Assembly: GCA_031267435.1 (NCBI GenBank)
Contig: JAIRZB010000043.1
Location: 1-25,904 of the forward strand
Source of the DNA: Puniceicoccales bacterium
Lineage (GTDB): Bacteria; Verrucomicrobiota; Verrucomicrobiia; Opitutales; LL51
Length of the DNA: 25,904 nt
Reading direction: 5' to 3'
The notes beneath the pieces were generated by a model. The model had not been told where the DNA came from and did no database searches. It saw only the letters and a list, made by a program, of their open reading frames with translations. Each line of letters begins with the position of its first letter. Position 1 is the stretch's first letter. Below, one piece after another: positions 1 through 9,010 of this stretch. Made by a program: the position numbers and the translations under genes.

Positions 1-35
1 AGTTTTTCTTTTTTTTTACAAAATAGGTAGCTACT

Positions 36-1985
36 ATGAGTAGCGTGGAAAATTCTAATGTTCTCCGCAATATGGCTTGCAACATTTTAGGAGGGGTTGG
101 AATAAATTCAATCAAATCAGGAGATTTAACCAAGCCAAGCGGTAGCTATTTGGATCGCCTTAAGAGTGCGCCAAGTGGAGGAATGGCCCAAGCAATATTT
201 AAAAGTAAATTGTCAACGACAGAACTTGTTAAAATGGCCAATAAAGCATTGGACTCGCACATAGCAAACTCATCCGATAAATCTCAGTTTACTGCAGCAA
301 AAGGCACAATAGCAGATATGCGAAAAAAGCAATCTCATGTCAATCACAAACAATTTTTATCGGCCAATCCATTGACACCGCTGCACAAGATTTCCCGTGA
401 TGCAACGGCAACTAAAACAAGGAAATTAGGAGAAGGTGGGTTGGGAACCGTGCATCTGGCGGAAGCTAAGGATACGGCATGGGAGACGCAAAAACTTGTT
501 GTCAAAGAAGCCAAAAGTGGAGGTGAAAAAGCTTTGGCAATCGAAGGAAAGGCCGGACAAAGCCTAGCAAATGCATATAATGATATCAACCAAGATACGC
601 CTCTTTCCAGTGTTCAGGGGCTTACCGTAGTGGCGGTTCCCATCATGCAAAATGATGGTACGGTAATCCAAGAAGCGATCAATGGCAATGATGGTGGGGA
701 CGCAATATATGGTAAAGCTAACCCCAATGGCACTAGCACACCGCCTATCCAACCCTTTGTCAATAAATTTGTAGATAATCCGCAGAAGGCAATCGAACGG
801 GCCTGTAATTTTGCCCTTGGACTGCATGGAATACACGAAACAGGAGACGTTCATCATGATTTGAAATTGGGAAATATCATGTTTGAAAAACAAGAATTGC
901 CCGGAGGTGTCACTGGAGAAGAATGGGAAATTAGAATTATTGACTTGGGAGCGACTTCCCAAGCAGGACAAATACAAACAATAAATTCACCCAATACGCC
1001 ACCGGAACATTTTGCTGCTACTGAAAGAGTTAAAGAAATAAGGGCGGATATAGCTCAGAGAGCAAACGCAGGAAATCCCGTAATCGGGGAAGAAAGAAGT
1101 AGACTGCAAGCAGAAATTAATGAAGGATTTGCGACTGCTAATAGGCCAAGTTACGATATATATAGCATGGGTACCATGTTGCCAGCGCTGCTTTTTGGGC
1201 AAGGAGGCGAAGCATTATCGCGAATGTTCGAGGCACCACAAAATCCCTTGACCGGCGAAATGGAATTGAATTCTTCTTTCATTGCTATGTGCCAACAGCA
1301 AGAAATTGAAACAAAAATTGATTTAATGGAAGAGGGTACTGCTAAAACTCAAATGAGTGAATTAAGTAGCAAGCTGAAGGAATTGGATACGCAGTTTAGG
1401 AGTAAAGTAAAAAATTTACCTAAAACTCGCTTGGATCACGCTATGCTAAAGAAAACAATTGCAGCTGATGAAGCTAAGCTGACAACACTGAATGAGGGTT
1501 CACAAGAGCGAAGGACGCTTCATCGAGACATCTCAAGAAAAAAGCAACAGCTTGAAGGGCTTCACTCATCAATTGATCAGACCGAAAAGTTAGCAGCTGG
1601 TATTCGTTCCACAAAAAAAGAAATGGAAAAATTGCTTTCGGACAATTTTCCAGCGGACAAGGCCGATAAAGCTAAGAGAAATGCCCACGCAAAAATACGG
1701 CAACACATACTTAGTCAATTTCAACCGATGAATATGGCAATGGAAGAAGCAACAGGGAAAAAATATCCTCCAGAAGTTTTAGGAAGACTTGCGCATATGA
1801 TAGCGGATTGTCTCGCAATGGATCCTTCAAAACGCCCTACAGCTGAACACGTTTTACTCGGATTGCAAAACATGGGCCTTTCCGAATGGGAACGCGGTAA
1901 GTATAATATTGATTTGGGACAGACACAGACACTGACTCTGGGGCAGCAGGACATTCGAAAACAATTTCCATGGATTGGTGCGTGA
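36..1985 (+). CDS. eukaryotic-like Ser/Thr protein kinase with coiled-coil insertion
   Basis: This 649-residue protein carries a full set of kinase landmarks. They are the glycine loop GEGGLGTV (132-139), the ATP lysine in VVKEA (K157), the catalytic loop HHDLKLGN (D275, K277, N280), the metal-binding DLG (D303, replacing DFG), a PPE in place of APE (322-324), DIYSMG in helix F (D374) and DPSKRP near the end of the lobe (596-601). All residues needed for phosphotransfer are present, so activity is expected. About 180 residues rich in K, E and Q (roughly 385-565, coiled-coil-like) are inserted between helix F and the last helices. The first 130 residues match nothing I recognise, and I see no signal peptide or membrane segment. 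The ATG at 36 follows AGGTAG. Codon use looks more AT-rich than in gyrB downstream. The target is unknown; a role as a secreted effector is inference from the eukaryotic-like fold. Confidence 0.85.
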   Translation: MSSVENSNVLRNMACNILGGVGINSIKSGDLTKPSGSYLDRLKSAPSGGMAQAIFKSKLSTTELVKMANKALDSHIANSSDKSQFTAAKGTIADMRKKQSHVNHKQFLSANPLTPLHKISRDATATKTRKLGEGGLGTVHLAEAKDTAWETQKLVVKEAKSGGEKALAIEGKAGQSLANAYNDINQDTPLSSVQGLTVVAVPIMQNDGTVIQEAINGNDGGDAIYGKANPNGTSTPPIQPFVNKFVDNPQKAIERACNFALGLHGIHETGDVHHDLKLGNIMFEKQELPGGVTGEEWEIRIIDLGATSQAGQIQTINSPNTPPEHFAATERVKEIRADIAQRANAGNPVIGEERSRLQAEINEGFATANRPSYDIYSMGTMLPALLFGQGGEALSRMFEAPQNPLTGEMELNSSFIAMCQQQEIETKIDLMEEGTAKTQMSELSSKLKELDTQFRSKVKNLPKTRLDHAMLKKTIAADEAKLTTLNEGSQERRTLHRDISRKKQQLEGLHSSIDQTEKLAAGIRSTKKEMEKLLSDNFPADKADKAKRNAHAKIRQHILSQFQPMNMAMEEATGKKYPPEVLGRLAHMIADCLAMDPSKRPTAEHVLLGLQNMGLSEWERGKYNIDLGQTQTLTLGQQDIRKQFPWIGA

Positions 1986-2170
1986 TACATGACAATTGAA
2001 ATATCCAAATGGTTGCGAAATAGCAAGCTCAATAACAATCAGAAAATTTACAATTCCCTTTTTTTATATTCGATTGAATACCTAAAAGGACGTACTAAAA
2101 TCATACCTTTTATCGCAAAATACTTGATTTTTTCTTGCCGGATAATGTATTTACATCATTCTAGGAAAGA

Positions 2171-4663
2171 ATGAATCAAGTGCCCCAATCCACCGTAAAT
2201 GATGCCTACGATTCTTCTAAAATCCAAAAACTCGAGGGCCTCGAAGGTGTGCGCAAACGCCCAGATATGTACATCGGCGATACCCTCGAACGTGGTCTAC
2301 ATCACTGCGTTTTCGAAATCGTCGATAATTCCATCGACGAAGCCCTCGCCGGTCATTGTAAAAATATCACCGTTTCCCTCCATCTCAATGGCTCCTGCTC
2401 CATCGAAGATGACGGCCGCGGTATCCCCGTCGATATTCACCCCAAATACCAAATTCCTGCCCTCGAACTCGTTATGACGAACCTCCACGCCGGCGGTAAA
2501 TTCGGTAAAGGCGCCTACCAGGTTTCCGGTGGTCTTCACGGCGTCGGCGCAAAGTGCGTCAATGCAGTCTCGGAAACCTTTGAAGTGGAAGTCCGACGGG
2601 ATGGCCATGTCCACTATATGGCATTCTCGCGGGGAAAAACAACACAGAAAATGATCATCACCGGCGATACAACGAAAACGGGTACCAAAATTATTTTTAC
2701 TCCCGATCCAGAAATTTTTACGGAAACGCGGGAATTCCGCTATGATATCCTCGCTAAACGCCTCCGCGAACTCGCTTTTCTTAACCCTGGTATCACCATC
2801 GCCATCAATGACGAACGCAACGATAAACGGGAAGTCTTTAACTTTAAAAATGGCATCGCCGAATACGTCGAATTCCTCGATCGCGGGAAAATTCCTATCC
2901 ATGATAACGTGATCGCCTTTTCCGCTTTCACTACGCCGGAAAGTCAAAGCGGTACTGTGACCGTCGACATCGCCATGCAATATAACGATTCCTACAACGA
3001 TCAGATCTATGCCTATGCCAATTCTATCCATAATATCGAGGGTGGTACCCACCTATCGGGCTTTCGCACTGCGCTTACCCGCGCCATCAATAGTTTTGCC
3101 AAAGCCAATAATCTACTCAAAGAAAAGGATCCCACGCTCACCGGCGATGACGTCCGCGAAGGACTGACGGCGGTTATCTCCGTAAAAGTTCCCGAACCGC
3201 GCTTCGAAGGCCAAACCAAAACTAAACTTTCCAATAGCGAAGTGGATGGTATCGTCCAAAAAATCGTCGGCGATCATCTAAAATATGCCTTTGAAACGAC
3301 CGCCGGCCTCGGGAAAAAAATTATCGATAAATGTCTCAGCGCCGCCCGCGCCCGCGAAGCTGCCCGTAAGGCCCGGGAAACGGTCCGCAAAAGTGCCCTG
3401 ACGGGAGGCGGTCTTCCAGGAAAATTGGCCGATTGCTCCGAAAAAGATCCGGCCAAATGCGAGCTATTCATCGTGGAAGGAGATTCGGCGGGCGGTTCCG
3501 CTAAGCAGGGACGTAAACGCTCCATACAGGCCATTCTTCCCCTATTTGGAAAAATTATTAATGTGGAAAAATCGCGCTTGGACAAAGTCCTTAGCAGCGA
3601 AGCTATTCGTATGGTCATCACCGCCTGTGGAACGGGAATCGGTAATCGCGACGAAATGGGCGGTTTCGATGCAAACAAATGCCGCTACCATAAAATCATT
3701 ATCATGACCGATGCGGACGTGGATGGCTCGCATATTCAAACACTTTTGCTCACATTTTTTTTCCGCCAAATGCGTGGACTCATCGATAATGGCTACGTCT
3801 ACATCGCCCAACCGCCGCTCTATAAAATTAAGCGTCGTAAAAAGGAACGCTACGTGGACAACGATAACGAATTGAATAAAATTCTTCTCGAGCTGGGAAC
3901 GGAGGATGTAACATTGACTCGAACGGCCGATAATTACTGTTTCGCGCCGGAAGTGGTCGCTAAAATTATTGATATTTTCTCGAAAATCGAGGCATTGGGT
4001 ACCAGTATTTTGCGTCACGGCTGCCCCCTACCGCTCTACCTCGACCAGCACCGCCAGGATTTCACACTCCCTCGCTTTATCGCACGCATTCGCTCGGGCA
4101 ATGAAGAATCCTTTAAATTTCTTTTTGATGAAAGCGAGCGGCTGAGTTTTTACATGGAATACGCCATCGTGGATGATATTTTTGAGGGTTCAACGACCCG
4201 GGAAATCGAAGTCGATGGCACAAAAATTCGTCAGCGCATTACGGTCCACGAAATTTTCGAAACGACACAGTTGAAACATTTATTGGAACAATTGACCAAC
4301 CTTGGTATTGATCTAAGCACCTTTGAAACGACGAAGCACTCTCGCTACCACATCGTCGAACACATGGGGACGGAGCAGGAGAACATTTTGGAGATGTATT
4401 CCGGATTGGAGATGGTTTCTAAGATTCGGGAACTGGGGCGTCGCGGTCTATCGATTCAGCGCTACAAAGGGTTGGGCGAAATGAACCCCAAACAACTCTT
4501 CGAAACGACGATGGATCCTGGGACACGAAAGTTGCTCAAAGTATCCATCGAAGATGCAGCAGCAGCGGATTCCGTATTTTCCATGCTCATGGGCGAAGAT
4601 GTGGCCATTCGCCGTGCCTTCATCGAGGACAATGCCCTCAACGCTACCCATATCGATGCCTGA
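2171..4663 (+). CDS. gyrB: DNA gyrase subunit B
   Basis: This is the ATPase subunit of DNA gyrase, which with GyrA introduces negative supercoils. The 830-residue length is usual for GyrB. The N-terminal GHKL ATPase shows EIVDNSIDEALAG (catalytic Glu and Asn near 49-53), DDGRGIP (80-86) and GLHGVGAK (121-128). The transducer domain follows. The Toprim domain has ELFIVEGDSAGG (E436, D438) and TDADVDGSH with metal aspartates D514, D516 and D518. The C-terminal part has the RYKGLGEMNP motif. PLFGKIINVEK replaces the usual PLRGK. The ATG follows AGGAAAG at about 5 bases. Codons favour C in third position more than in neighbouring genes, as expected for a well-expressed core gene. The last 13 codons lie inside a tandem duplication that continues past the stop. 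ParE is a possible alternative, but GyrB is favoured by length and motif wording. Confidence 0.96.
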   Translation: MNQVPQSTVNDAYDSSKIQKLEGLEGVRKRPDMYIGDTLERGLHHCVFEIVDNSIDEALAGHCKNITVSLHLNGSCSIEDDGRGIPVDIHPKYQIPALELVMTNLHAGGKFGKGAYQVSGGLHGVGAKCVNAVSETFEVEVRRDGHVHYMAFSRGKTTQKMIITGDTTKTGTKIIFTPDPEIFTETREFRYDILAKRLRELAFLNPGITIAINDERNDKREVFNFKNGIAEYVEFLDRGKIPIHDNVIAFSAFTTPESQSGTVTVDIAMQYNDSYNDQIYAYANSIHNIEGGTHLSGFRTALTRAINSFAKANNLLKEKDPTLTGDDVREGLTAVISVKVPEPRFEGQTKTKLSNSEVDGIVQKIVGDHLKYAFETTAGLGKKIIDKCLSAARAREAARKARETVRKSALTGGGLPGKLADCSEKDPAKCELFIVEGDSAGGSAKQGRKRSIQAILPLFGKIINVEKSRLDKVLSSEAIRMVITACGTGIGNRDEMGGFDANKCRYHKIIIMTDADVDGSHIQTLLLTFFFRQMRGLIDNGYVYIAQPPLYKIKRRKKERYVDNDNELNKILLELGTEDVTLTRTADNYCFAPEVVAKIIDIFSKIEALGTSILRHGCPLPLYLDQHRQDFTLPRFIARIRSGNEESFKFLFDESERLSFYMEYAIVDDIFEGSTTREIEVDGTKIRQRITVHEIFETTQLKHLLEQLTNLGIDLSTFETTKHSRYHIVEHMGTEQENILEMYSGLEMVSKIRELGRRGLSIQRYKGLGEMNPKQLFETTMDPGTRKLLKVSIEDAAAADSVFSMLMGEDVAIRRAFIEDNALNATHIDA

Positions 4664-4930
4664 AAGCGGGGCAAAAGCATAAAACGGAGACATTTTTTTT
4701 GACGCGACGTTCGCCCCTCCCTCATACCTCTAGTCTTGTCGTCCTTCTTTCCGGCGTCAAGCATTTTTTTATAAAACCGAGAACAGCGCCCGCAATGCTG
4801 CCCATATCGATGCCTGAAAGCGGGGCAAAAGCATAAAACGGAGACATTTTTTTGACGCGACGTTCGCCCCTCCCTCATGCCTCTAGTCTTGTCGTCCTTC
4901 TTTCCGGCGTCAAGTACTTTTTTATAAAAA
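4624..4930 (+). repeat. tandem duplication of gyrB 3' end and flank (2 x ~154 bp)
   Basis: Copy 1 is 4624-4777 and copy 2 is 4778-4930, directly abutting. Each copy holds the last 12 sense codons and stop of gyrB, then about 115 bases of flank. In copy 2 the tail still reads in frame as ENSARNAAHIDA plus stop, against EDNALNATHIDA in the real gene. The coding tail differs at about 6 of 36 bases, while the flank differs only by one T in a T run and three substitutions. Each flank contains GACGC (4701-4705) pairing with GCGTC (4754-4758), an inner GACG/CGTC pair (4706-4709 with 4740-4743), and then a T run, so it could act as a loose terminator-like structure. Copy 2 has no start codon and is taken as non-coding. 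Confidence 0.9.
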
Positions 4931-5046
4931 ATAGAATCATTTATCAAACAATAAATGAGGATCCCATGACAATACGGGTTCTTTCCGTCTGGGGGCACTT
5001 ACAAGAATAAATGTTAGGAATTAAATTTATATTGCTTCCTACCTCT

Positions 5047-5082
5047 TTATCGCCCATATCAGTGGGCGATAATTTTTATTTT
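5047..5082 (+). terminator. rho-independent terminator
   Basis: A perfect 10-bp stem, TTATCGCCCA (5047-5056) with TGGGCGATAA (5063-5072), closes a 6-base loop and is followed by TTTTTATTTTATTTTTATT. It insulates the lactate permease promoter from read-through from gyrB. The stem is symmetrical, but the long T-rich side points to plus-strand use. Confidence 0.85.
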
Positions 5083-5089
5083 ATTTTTA

Positions 5090-5117
5090 TTGTTTTTTAA
5101 AATTTCGTCCCTATGAT
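5090..5117 (+). promoter_or_regulatory. probable sigma70-type promoter of the lactate permease gene
   Basis: TTGTTT (5090-5095), a 16-base spacer and TATGAT (5112-5117) lie just after the terminator and about 32 bases before the start codon. The ribosome site AAAAGG sits 7-8 bases before the ATG. Confidence 0.5.
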
Positions 5118-5149
5118 AGGAAAAGTCCTAGTGGTGAAAAGGAATTATT

Positions 5150-6883
5150 ATGTCTACAAATTTATTGGCAATCGTTGCACTACTCCCTATTTTGGTGGCA
5201 CTCGTGTTGATGGTCGGCTTGCGTTGGGGAGCCGCAAAGGCAATGATCATCGCCTGGTTAACCTGCGCCCTCGCTGCCCTATTCGTTTGGCACCTCCCTT
5301 TGCTCTACGTTACAGCGCTTAGTCTACAGGGAGTCATCAGCGCGACCAGTGTCCTCATCATCGTCTTCGGCGCCCTGCTTATTCTCCATACACTCCAATA
5401 TTCCGGCGCCATGGAAACCATCCAATACGGCATGCGAAGCATTAGTAAGGATATGCGCATCCAGGCTATTATCATCGGATATATGTTTAGCGCTTTCATC
5501 GAAGGCGCATCCGGATTTGGTACCCCGGCAGCATTGGCAGCTCCATTACTGCTCGCCCTCGGGTTTCCTCCCCTAGCGGCAGCCATTCTCTGCATTACCC
5601 TTAATTCTTTCCCCGTTACCTTTGGCGCCGTGGGTACTCCCATTATTACGGGTTTTGGCGCCTCTTTGCAGGCTTTAATCGAACGGGCAGTCGCCCAGGG
5701 AATCTTCCAATCCGATGCTCACTTTTTCAAAGTTATCGGACAAATCGTAACCCTTATGCATATTCCCATGATTTTTATCCTTCCCATCTTTACCCTGGGA
5801 TTTATTACCCGATTTTTCGGTCCCAATCGCTCCTGGAAAGAAGGTTTTGCTGCCTGGAAATTTTGTATATTTGCTGCCGTAGCCTTTATTATCCCATTTC
5901 TGCTCATCGCATGGTTTGTGGGGCCAGAAATTCCTTCCATGGCAGGTGGCTTGATCGGCCTATCCATTATTATGTTCGGAGCTCGGTACGGATTTTGTAT
6001 TCCCAAGGAAACATGGACCTTCGGCGAAATTTCCAAATGGGAAAAAGATTGGCTAGGCAATATTGCCTTCGATACCAAGAAAGAACTTAGGCCGCAAATG
6101 AGCCAATTTATGGCTTGGCTACCCTATGTTTTTATCGGTGTCATTCTCGTACTTACCCGCATCGATGCACTACCTTTAAAGGATGCGTTCAACCGATACG
6201 GCATCATTACTTTTAACAATATTCTGGGCTACGAAGGTGTGAATGAAAACAGTATCAAACTGCTCTATTTACCGGGAACGGTACCTTTCATGCTCATCGC
6301 TATTCTAACCATTTTCATACATTGTATGCCCCTGAAGAAAGTCGCAAAAGCATGGATCGAAACACTTTCTAAAATGAAAACGGCAACGATTTCTCTCTGC
6401 GCATCGGTGGCTTTGGTCAAAATCTTTCAGGGCTCCGGAAATTTTACTAATCCGGATCTAATCGCTCAATTGGCATCAGATGGCGTCGATCCTCGCATTT
6501 TATCCATGCCACGAGCCATGGCCGAAGCTATTGCCGGTATCATGGGCCCGATTTGGCCGATGTTTGCGTCCTATGTGGGCGGCCTGGGAGCTTTTATCAC
6601 CGGCTCTAACACCGTTTCCAATATCCTTTTCGCTCAATTTCAATGGGATGTTGCGGAATTGCAAAATCTTTCCAAAATCGTCATCCTTGCCGCCCAGGGT
6701 GCAGGTGGTGCCATGGGGCATATGATTTGCATCCACAATATCGTAGCCGTATGCGCCGTTCTGGGCCTATCGAATCGAGAAGGAGATATTCTTAAAAAAA
6801 CTTTTTGGCCATTCCTACTCTATGGTCTCTCCGTCGGTATCGTGGCCTATGTCCTCATCACCATCGGCTATTCCACATTTTAA
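5150..6883 (+). CDS. lctP: L-lactate permease family transporter
   Basis: This 577-residue, very hydrophobic protein of the lactate permease (LctP/LldP) family imports lactate or a related 2-hydroxyacid, probably with protons, across the inner membrane. Family signatures include SAFIEGASGFGTPAALAAPL near residues 117-136, then TLNSFPVTFGAVGTPI, and near the C-terminus the GSNTVSN, GAGGAMGHMICIHNIVA and glycine-rich helix region. About 12-14 membrane segments can be traced from residue 5 to the end. The start ATG has AAAAGG upstream. The gene has its own promoter and is preceded by a terminator, so it is probably monocistronic. No lactate dehydrogenase gene is nearby. Substrate is inferred from family only; glycolate is an alternative. 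Confidence 0.92.
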   Translation: MSTNLLAIVALLPILVALVLMVGLRWGAAKAMIIAWLTCALAALFVWHLPLLYVTALSLQGVISATSVLIIVFGALLILHTLQYSGAMETIQYGMRSISKDMRIQAIIIGYMFSAFIEGASGFGTPAALAAPLLLALGFPPLAAAILCITLNSFPVTFGAVGTPIITGFGASLQALIERAVAQGIFQSDAHFFKVIGQIVTLMHIPMIFILPIFTLGFITRFFGPNRSWKEGFAAWKFCIFAAVAFIIPFLLIAWFVGPEIPSMAGGLIGLSIIMFGARYGFCIPKETWTFGEISKWEKDWLGNIAFDTKKELRPQMSQFMAWLPYVFIGVILVLTRIDALPLKDAFNRYGIITFNNILGYEGVNENSIKLLYLPGTVPFMLIAILTIFIHCMPLKKVAKAWIETLSKMKTATISLCASVALVKIFQGSGNFTNPDLIAQLASDGVDPRILSMPRAMAEAIAGIMGPIWPMFASYVGGLGAFITGSNTVSNILFAQFQWDVAELQNLSKIVILAAQGAGGAMGHMICIHNIVAVCAVLGLSNREGDILKKTFWPFLLYGLSVGIVAYVLITIGYSTF

Positions 6884-6899
6884 AATAAAATAAACGATG

Positions 6900-7059
6900 C
6901 ATAGGGAAAAACATTAACAAGAAATTAAAAAATCTCCACATTTTACTCAAAAAATCCAAACATACTCCGTCCCCTTCCCTATGGCTCTCACCTTCGTTGC
7001 TTTTAGCCATATTGTTAAGTATTTTTAGTTCATCGATTTTCCCTATGTACAGGCTAAAA
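6900..7059. other. inverted repeats between two converging genes
   Basis: The 238 bases between the permease and the convergent methyltransferase hold two inverted repeats and no gene. CATAGGGAAAA (6900-6910) is complementary to TTTTCCCTATG (7037-7047), and a third partial copy TTCCCTATG lies at 6975-6983. TTTTAGCC (7001-7008) is complementary to GGCTAAAA (7052-7059), which is followed by seven T. The second pair could terminate the permease transcript, but its loop is over 40 bases. Confidence 0.35.
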
Positions 7060-7121
7060 TTTTTTTCCTTGCCTTCCATCGTTCTGCGCACTCCTCACAT
7101 ATTCAAATTGTATCCTCTAAT

Positions 7122-8324
7122 TTATTTATAGGAGAAAAGTGTGATCACATTTTCAATATGTCGTGTCTGCGGGAACAAATCGAAGGGTTGGACGCGATGG
7201 ATTACATAGTTATGCCGGAGTAAAAATTGCATATCGCGGGCCTGCGTATCCGGACTACAGGAGATATATACAATTTTTTTTGGCAAAAAACATGTCAACT
7301 GCCGTAGGAATAATTCGCTGCAACCCTTGCGCGGTGGATCAAGTATAACCGCTGTTTTTTCGGCTTCAGGTAAGACTCCGGCGAAAATATTTTCCGAGGA
7401 ACCGGCAATAAACTGAACGTTACTCACGCAATTATTCACTGCATTTTGCCGAGCAAGTTGAATGGCGCGTTCATTGATTTCGATTCCCGTAATCGCTCCA
7501 AATTTTTGACTACCACAAATCCCAAAAACACCAACGCCGCAGTACATGTCGAGTAAAAATTCGACACCTTCACCGGATGATTCACGGATAATATAATCCA
7601 CAAAACGCGGTAAAATGTACGGGTTATTTTGAAAAAATTCTCCCGCACAAACCTGGAATACCCATGGGCCAATACGCTGGGCAATAATTTTCGATGGATT
7701 TGTCTCGATACCGTCCTCCGTGTCGCGAAGCAGTAAAGTTCCTCCGGATCTAAAAGTTTTTTGAAGAATTTCCTGGCGCAAAATTTTGAGTTTTTCATTA
7801 ATTCCACTCATTCCGATGCAGCAGTGCTCCACATCCACGATGGCGAAACGGCTATTTATTTTTAGGAATCCGATATTTTTAGCGCCCTTTTCGAAATGGG
7901 GCGTTAGCTTCGAACGGTAGTAATAAATTTGCTCCGTACCAATGGTCAGTGCAACTTCGACATTAATATTGGCTAATTTTTGTAATAATTCCTTGACCTG
8001 TTGCTGTTTGAGCCCAAGCTGCATTTTATAGCTTAGATGCTGGTATTGGCAACCGCCACAAATTCCAAACAGCGGACATCTCGGTATAACACGTTCGGAG
8101 GAAGGCTCTAAAATTTCGACAAGATCCGCCTGAGAATAATTGCTATGGTTGCGATAAATACGACAGCGAATGCGCTCACCGATGGCCACATTCGGAACCA
8201 TAACAACCCAACCGTTATGGCGGCCAATGCCAAATCCGAGATTGGTGATATTTTCAATTTGCAATTCAAGCTCCGTATGATATTCGAAGGGAAATGGATT
8301 AAATTTTCGCGGCACAATGTGCAT
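7122..8324 (-). CDS. TrmA/RlmD-family RNA (uracil-5-)methyltransferase
   Basis: This 400-residue SAM-dependent enzyme methylates C5 of a uridine in rRNA or tRNA. It shows an N-terminal TRAM-type RNA-binding region (about 14-72), then the iron-sulfur cysteines in PRCPLFGICGGC (C83, C89, C92) with the fourth in VEHCC (C168 or C169). The SAM site LLDMYCGVGVFG lies near 257-268, DPPRKG at 329-334, the catalytic cysteine in YISCSP (C356) and the general-base glutamate in HIENV (E391). The iron-sulfur cluster plus TRAM points to the RlmC/RlmD side (23S rRNA) rather than TrmA, but the target base cannot be fixed from sequence. The ATG at 8324 has only a weak ribosome site. It converges with the permease gene. 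Confidence 0.92.
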   Translation of the reverse strand: MHIVPRKFNPFPFEYHTELELQIENITNLGFGIGRHNGWVVMVPNVAIGERIRCRIYRNHSNYSQADLVEILEPSSERVIPRCPLFGICGGCQYQHLSYKMQLGLKQQQVKELLQKLANINVEVALTIGTEQIYYYRSKLTPHFEKGAKNIGFLKINSRFAIVDVEHCCIGMSGINEKLKILRQEILQKTFRSGGTLLLRDTEDGIETNPSKIIAQRIGPWVFQVCAGEFFQNNPYILPRFVDYIIRESSGEGVEFLLDMYCGVGVFGICGSQKFGAITGIEINERAIQLARQNAVNNCVSNVQFIAGSSENIFAGVLPEAEKTAVILDPPRKGCSELFLRQLTCFLPKKIVYISCSPDTQARDMQFLLRHNYVIHRVQPFDLFPQTRHIENVITLFSYK

Positions 8325-8586
8325 TTTCAGGATGTAAACAAAGGAAATTTTTTAATAAAGTGGAAAATGAGTATGGGGCCTAGCCTTTAAAAATAAAAAT
8401 TGTATCGGAACATTTCGCCCATTGCCCTAACCCTATTCGCAATAAAGATGAACTTTTGTCCACCATTGAATATCTTTTTTGTAAATTCTCGACAAAAAAA
8501 ACATTCATTTAATAGTAAGACCATAATCCATTCAAAAATTAATGGGTGCATGGAGAGTAAACCCAATAGGGCAATTTTTCAAAACT
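8325..8586. other. 262-base intergenic stretch without a gene
   Basis: This stretch separates two minus-strand genes. A weak hairpin with TGGGT/ACCCA arms lies near 8543-8570 and, read on the minus strand, is followed by TTAATTTTTG. It may be a poor terminator of the HIT gene. An open frame on the plus strand has no recognisable motif and no ribosome site. Confidence 0.4.
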
Positions 8587-8940
8587 TCAGCACGGCGGCC
8601 AAATCATTGGCTTACCGGCTAAAAGATGGACATGCAAATGGGGAACGCTTTCCCCGGCATCGGGACCGTTATTAATTACCACACGAAACCCTTTCGATAA
8701 GCCGTGAGTCTGTGCGAATTTTTGTGCCATCAAAAGTAAGGATCCCAAAATTGACACATCGCTTTCCTGAACCTCCGCAAGCCGAAGAATATTTTTTTTC
8801 GGAATAATCAGGACATGTACCGGCGCTCCGGGATTAATATCCCGGATTACGATGCATTGCCCATCCTCCATGAGGATTTCGGCTGGAATTTCGCGGTCAA
8901 TAATTTTTTGAAAAATATCTTTTTCATCATTTGGATTCAT
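8587..8940 (-). CDS. HIT-family nucleotide-binding protein (HINT type)
   Basis: This small (117-residue) histidine-triad protein binds or hydrolyses nucleoside phosphoramidates and related adenylated compounds. Visible features are IFQKIIDREIPAEI at the N-terminus, FVVINNGP-like FRVVINNGPDAGES, the triad HLHVHLLAG near the end and the final WPP. Length matches the family. The frame stays open upstream to 9105, but the family begins at NDEKDIFQKI, so the ATG at 8940 is chosen over the longer start; no strong ribosome site helps. It is divergent from the chaperone gene that starts about 70 bases away. Confidence 0.93.
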   Translation of the reverse strand: MNPNDEKDIFQKIIDREIPAEILMEDGQCIVIRDINPGAPVHVLIIPKKNILRLAEVQESDVSILGSLLLMAQKFAQTHGLSKGFRVVINNGPDAGESVPHLHVHLLAGKPMIWPPC

Positions 8941-9010
8941 TGAAATAGGGAATAAAATCCTAAAATTTTTTTCCAATACAAATTTTTCTTTTCTTTTTCG
9001 TTTCAGCTCT

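Larger units (their letters stand above)
4664..5149. other. 486-base stretch between gyrB and the lactate permease gene
   Basis: No convincing gene is present. The first part is the duplicated gyrB flank. After it comes a small perfect hairpin, CATTTAT (4938-4944) with ATAAATG (4951-4957), then about 90 bases without clear features. The stretch ends with a strong terminator at 5047-5082 and a promoter at 5090-5117. The open frames on the minus strand here are created by the repeat and show no protein motif. Confidence 0.7.

Noticed and set aside
1989..2174. 61-codon plus-strand frame between the kinase gene and gyrB
   Set aside because: It is K/N/I-rich, as chance AT-rich DNA gives, has no ribosome site or motif, and overlaps the gyrB start.
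2297..3052. 251-codon minus-strand frame inside gyrB
   Set aside because: It is antisense to the conserved ATPase region of gyrB; the long opening reflects gyrB codon bias, and its sequence (many F, D, G, I) has no family motif.
4462..4998. 178-codon minus-strand frame over the gyrB end with an apparent protein repeat
   Set aside because: The repeated peptide is only the translation of the duplicated DNA, and part lies antisense to gyrB.
8400..8675. 91-codon plus-strand frame
   Set aside because: No motif or ribosome site, and it runs into the antisense of the HIT gene.
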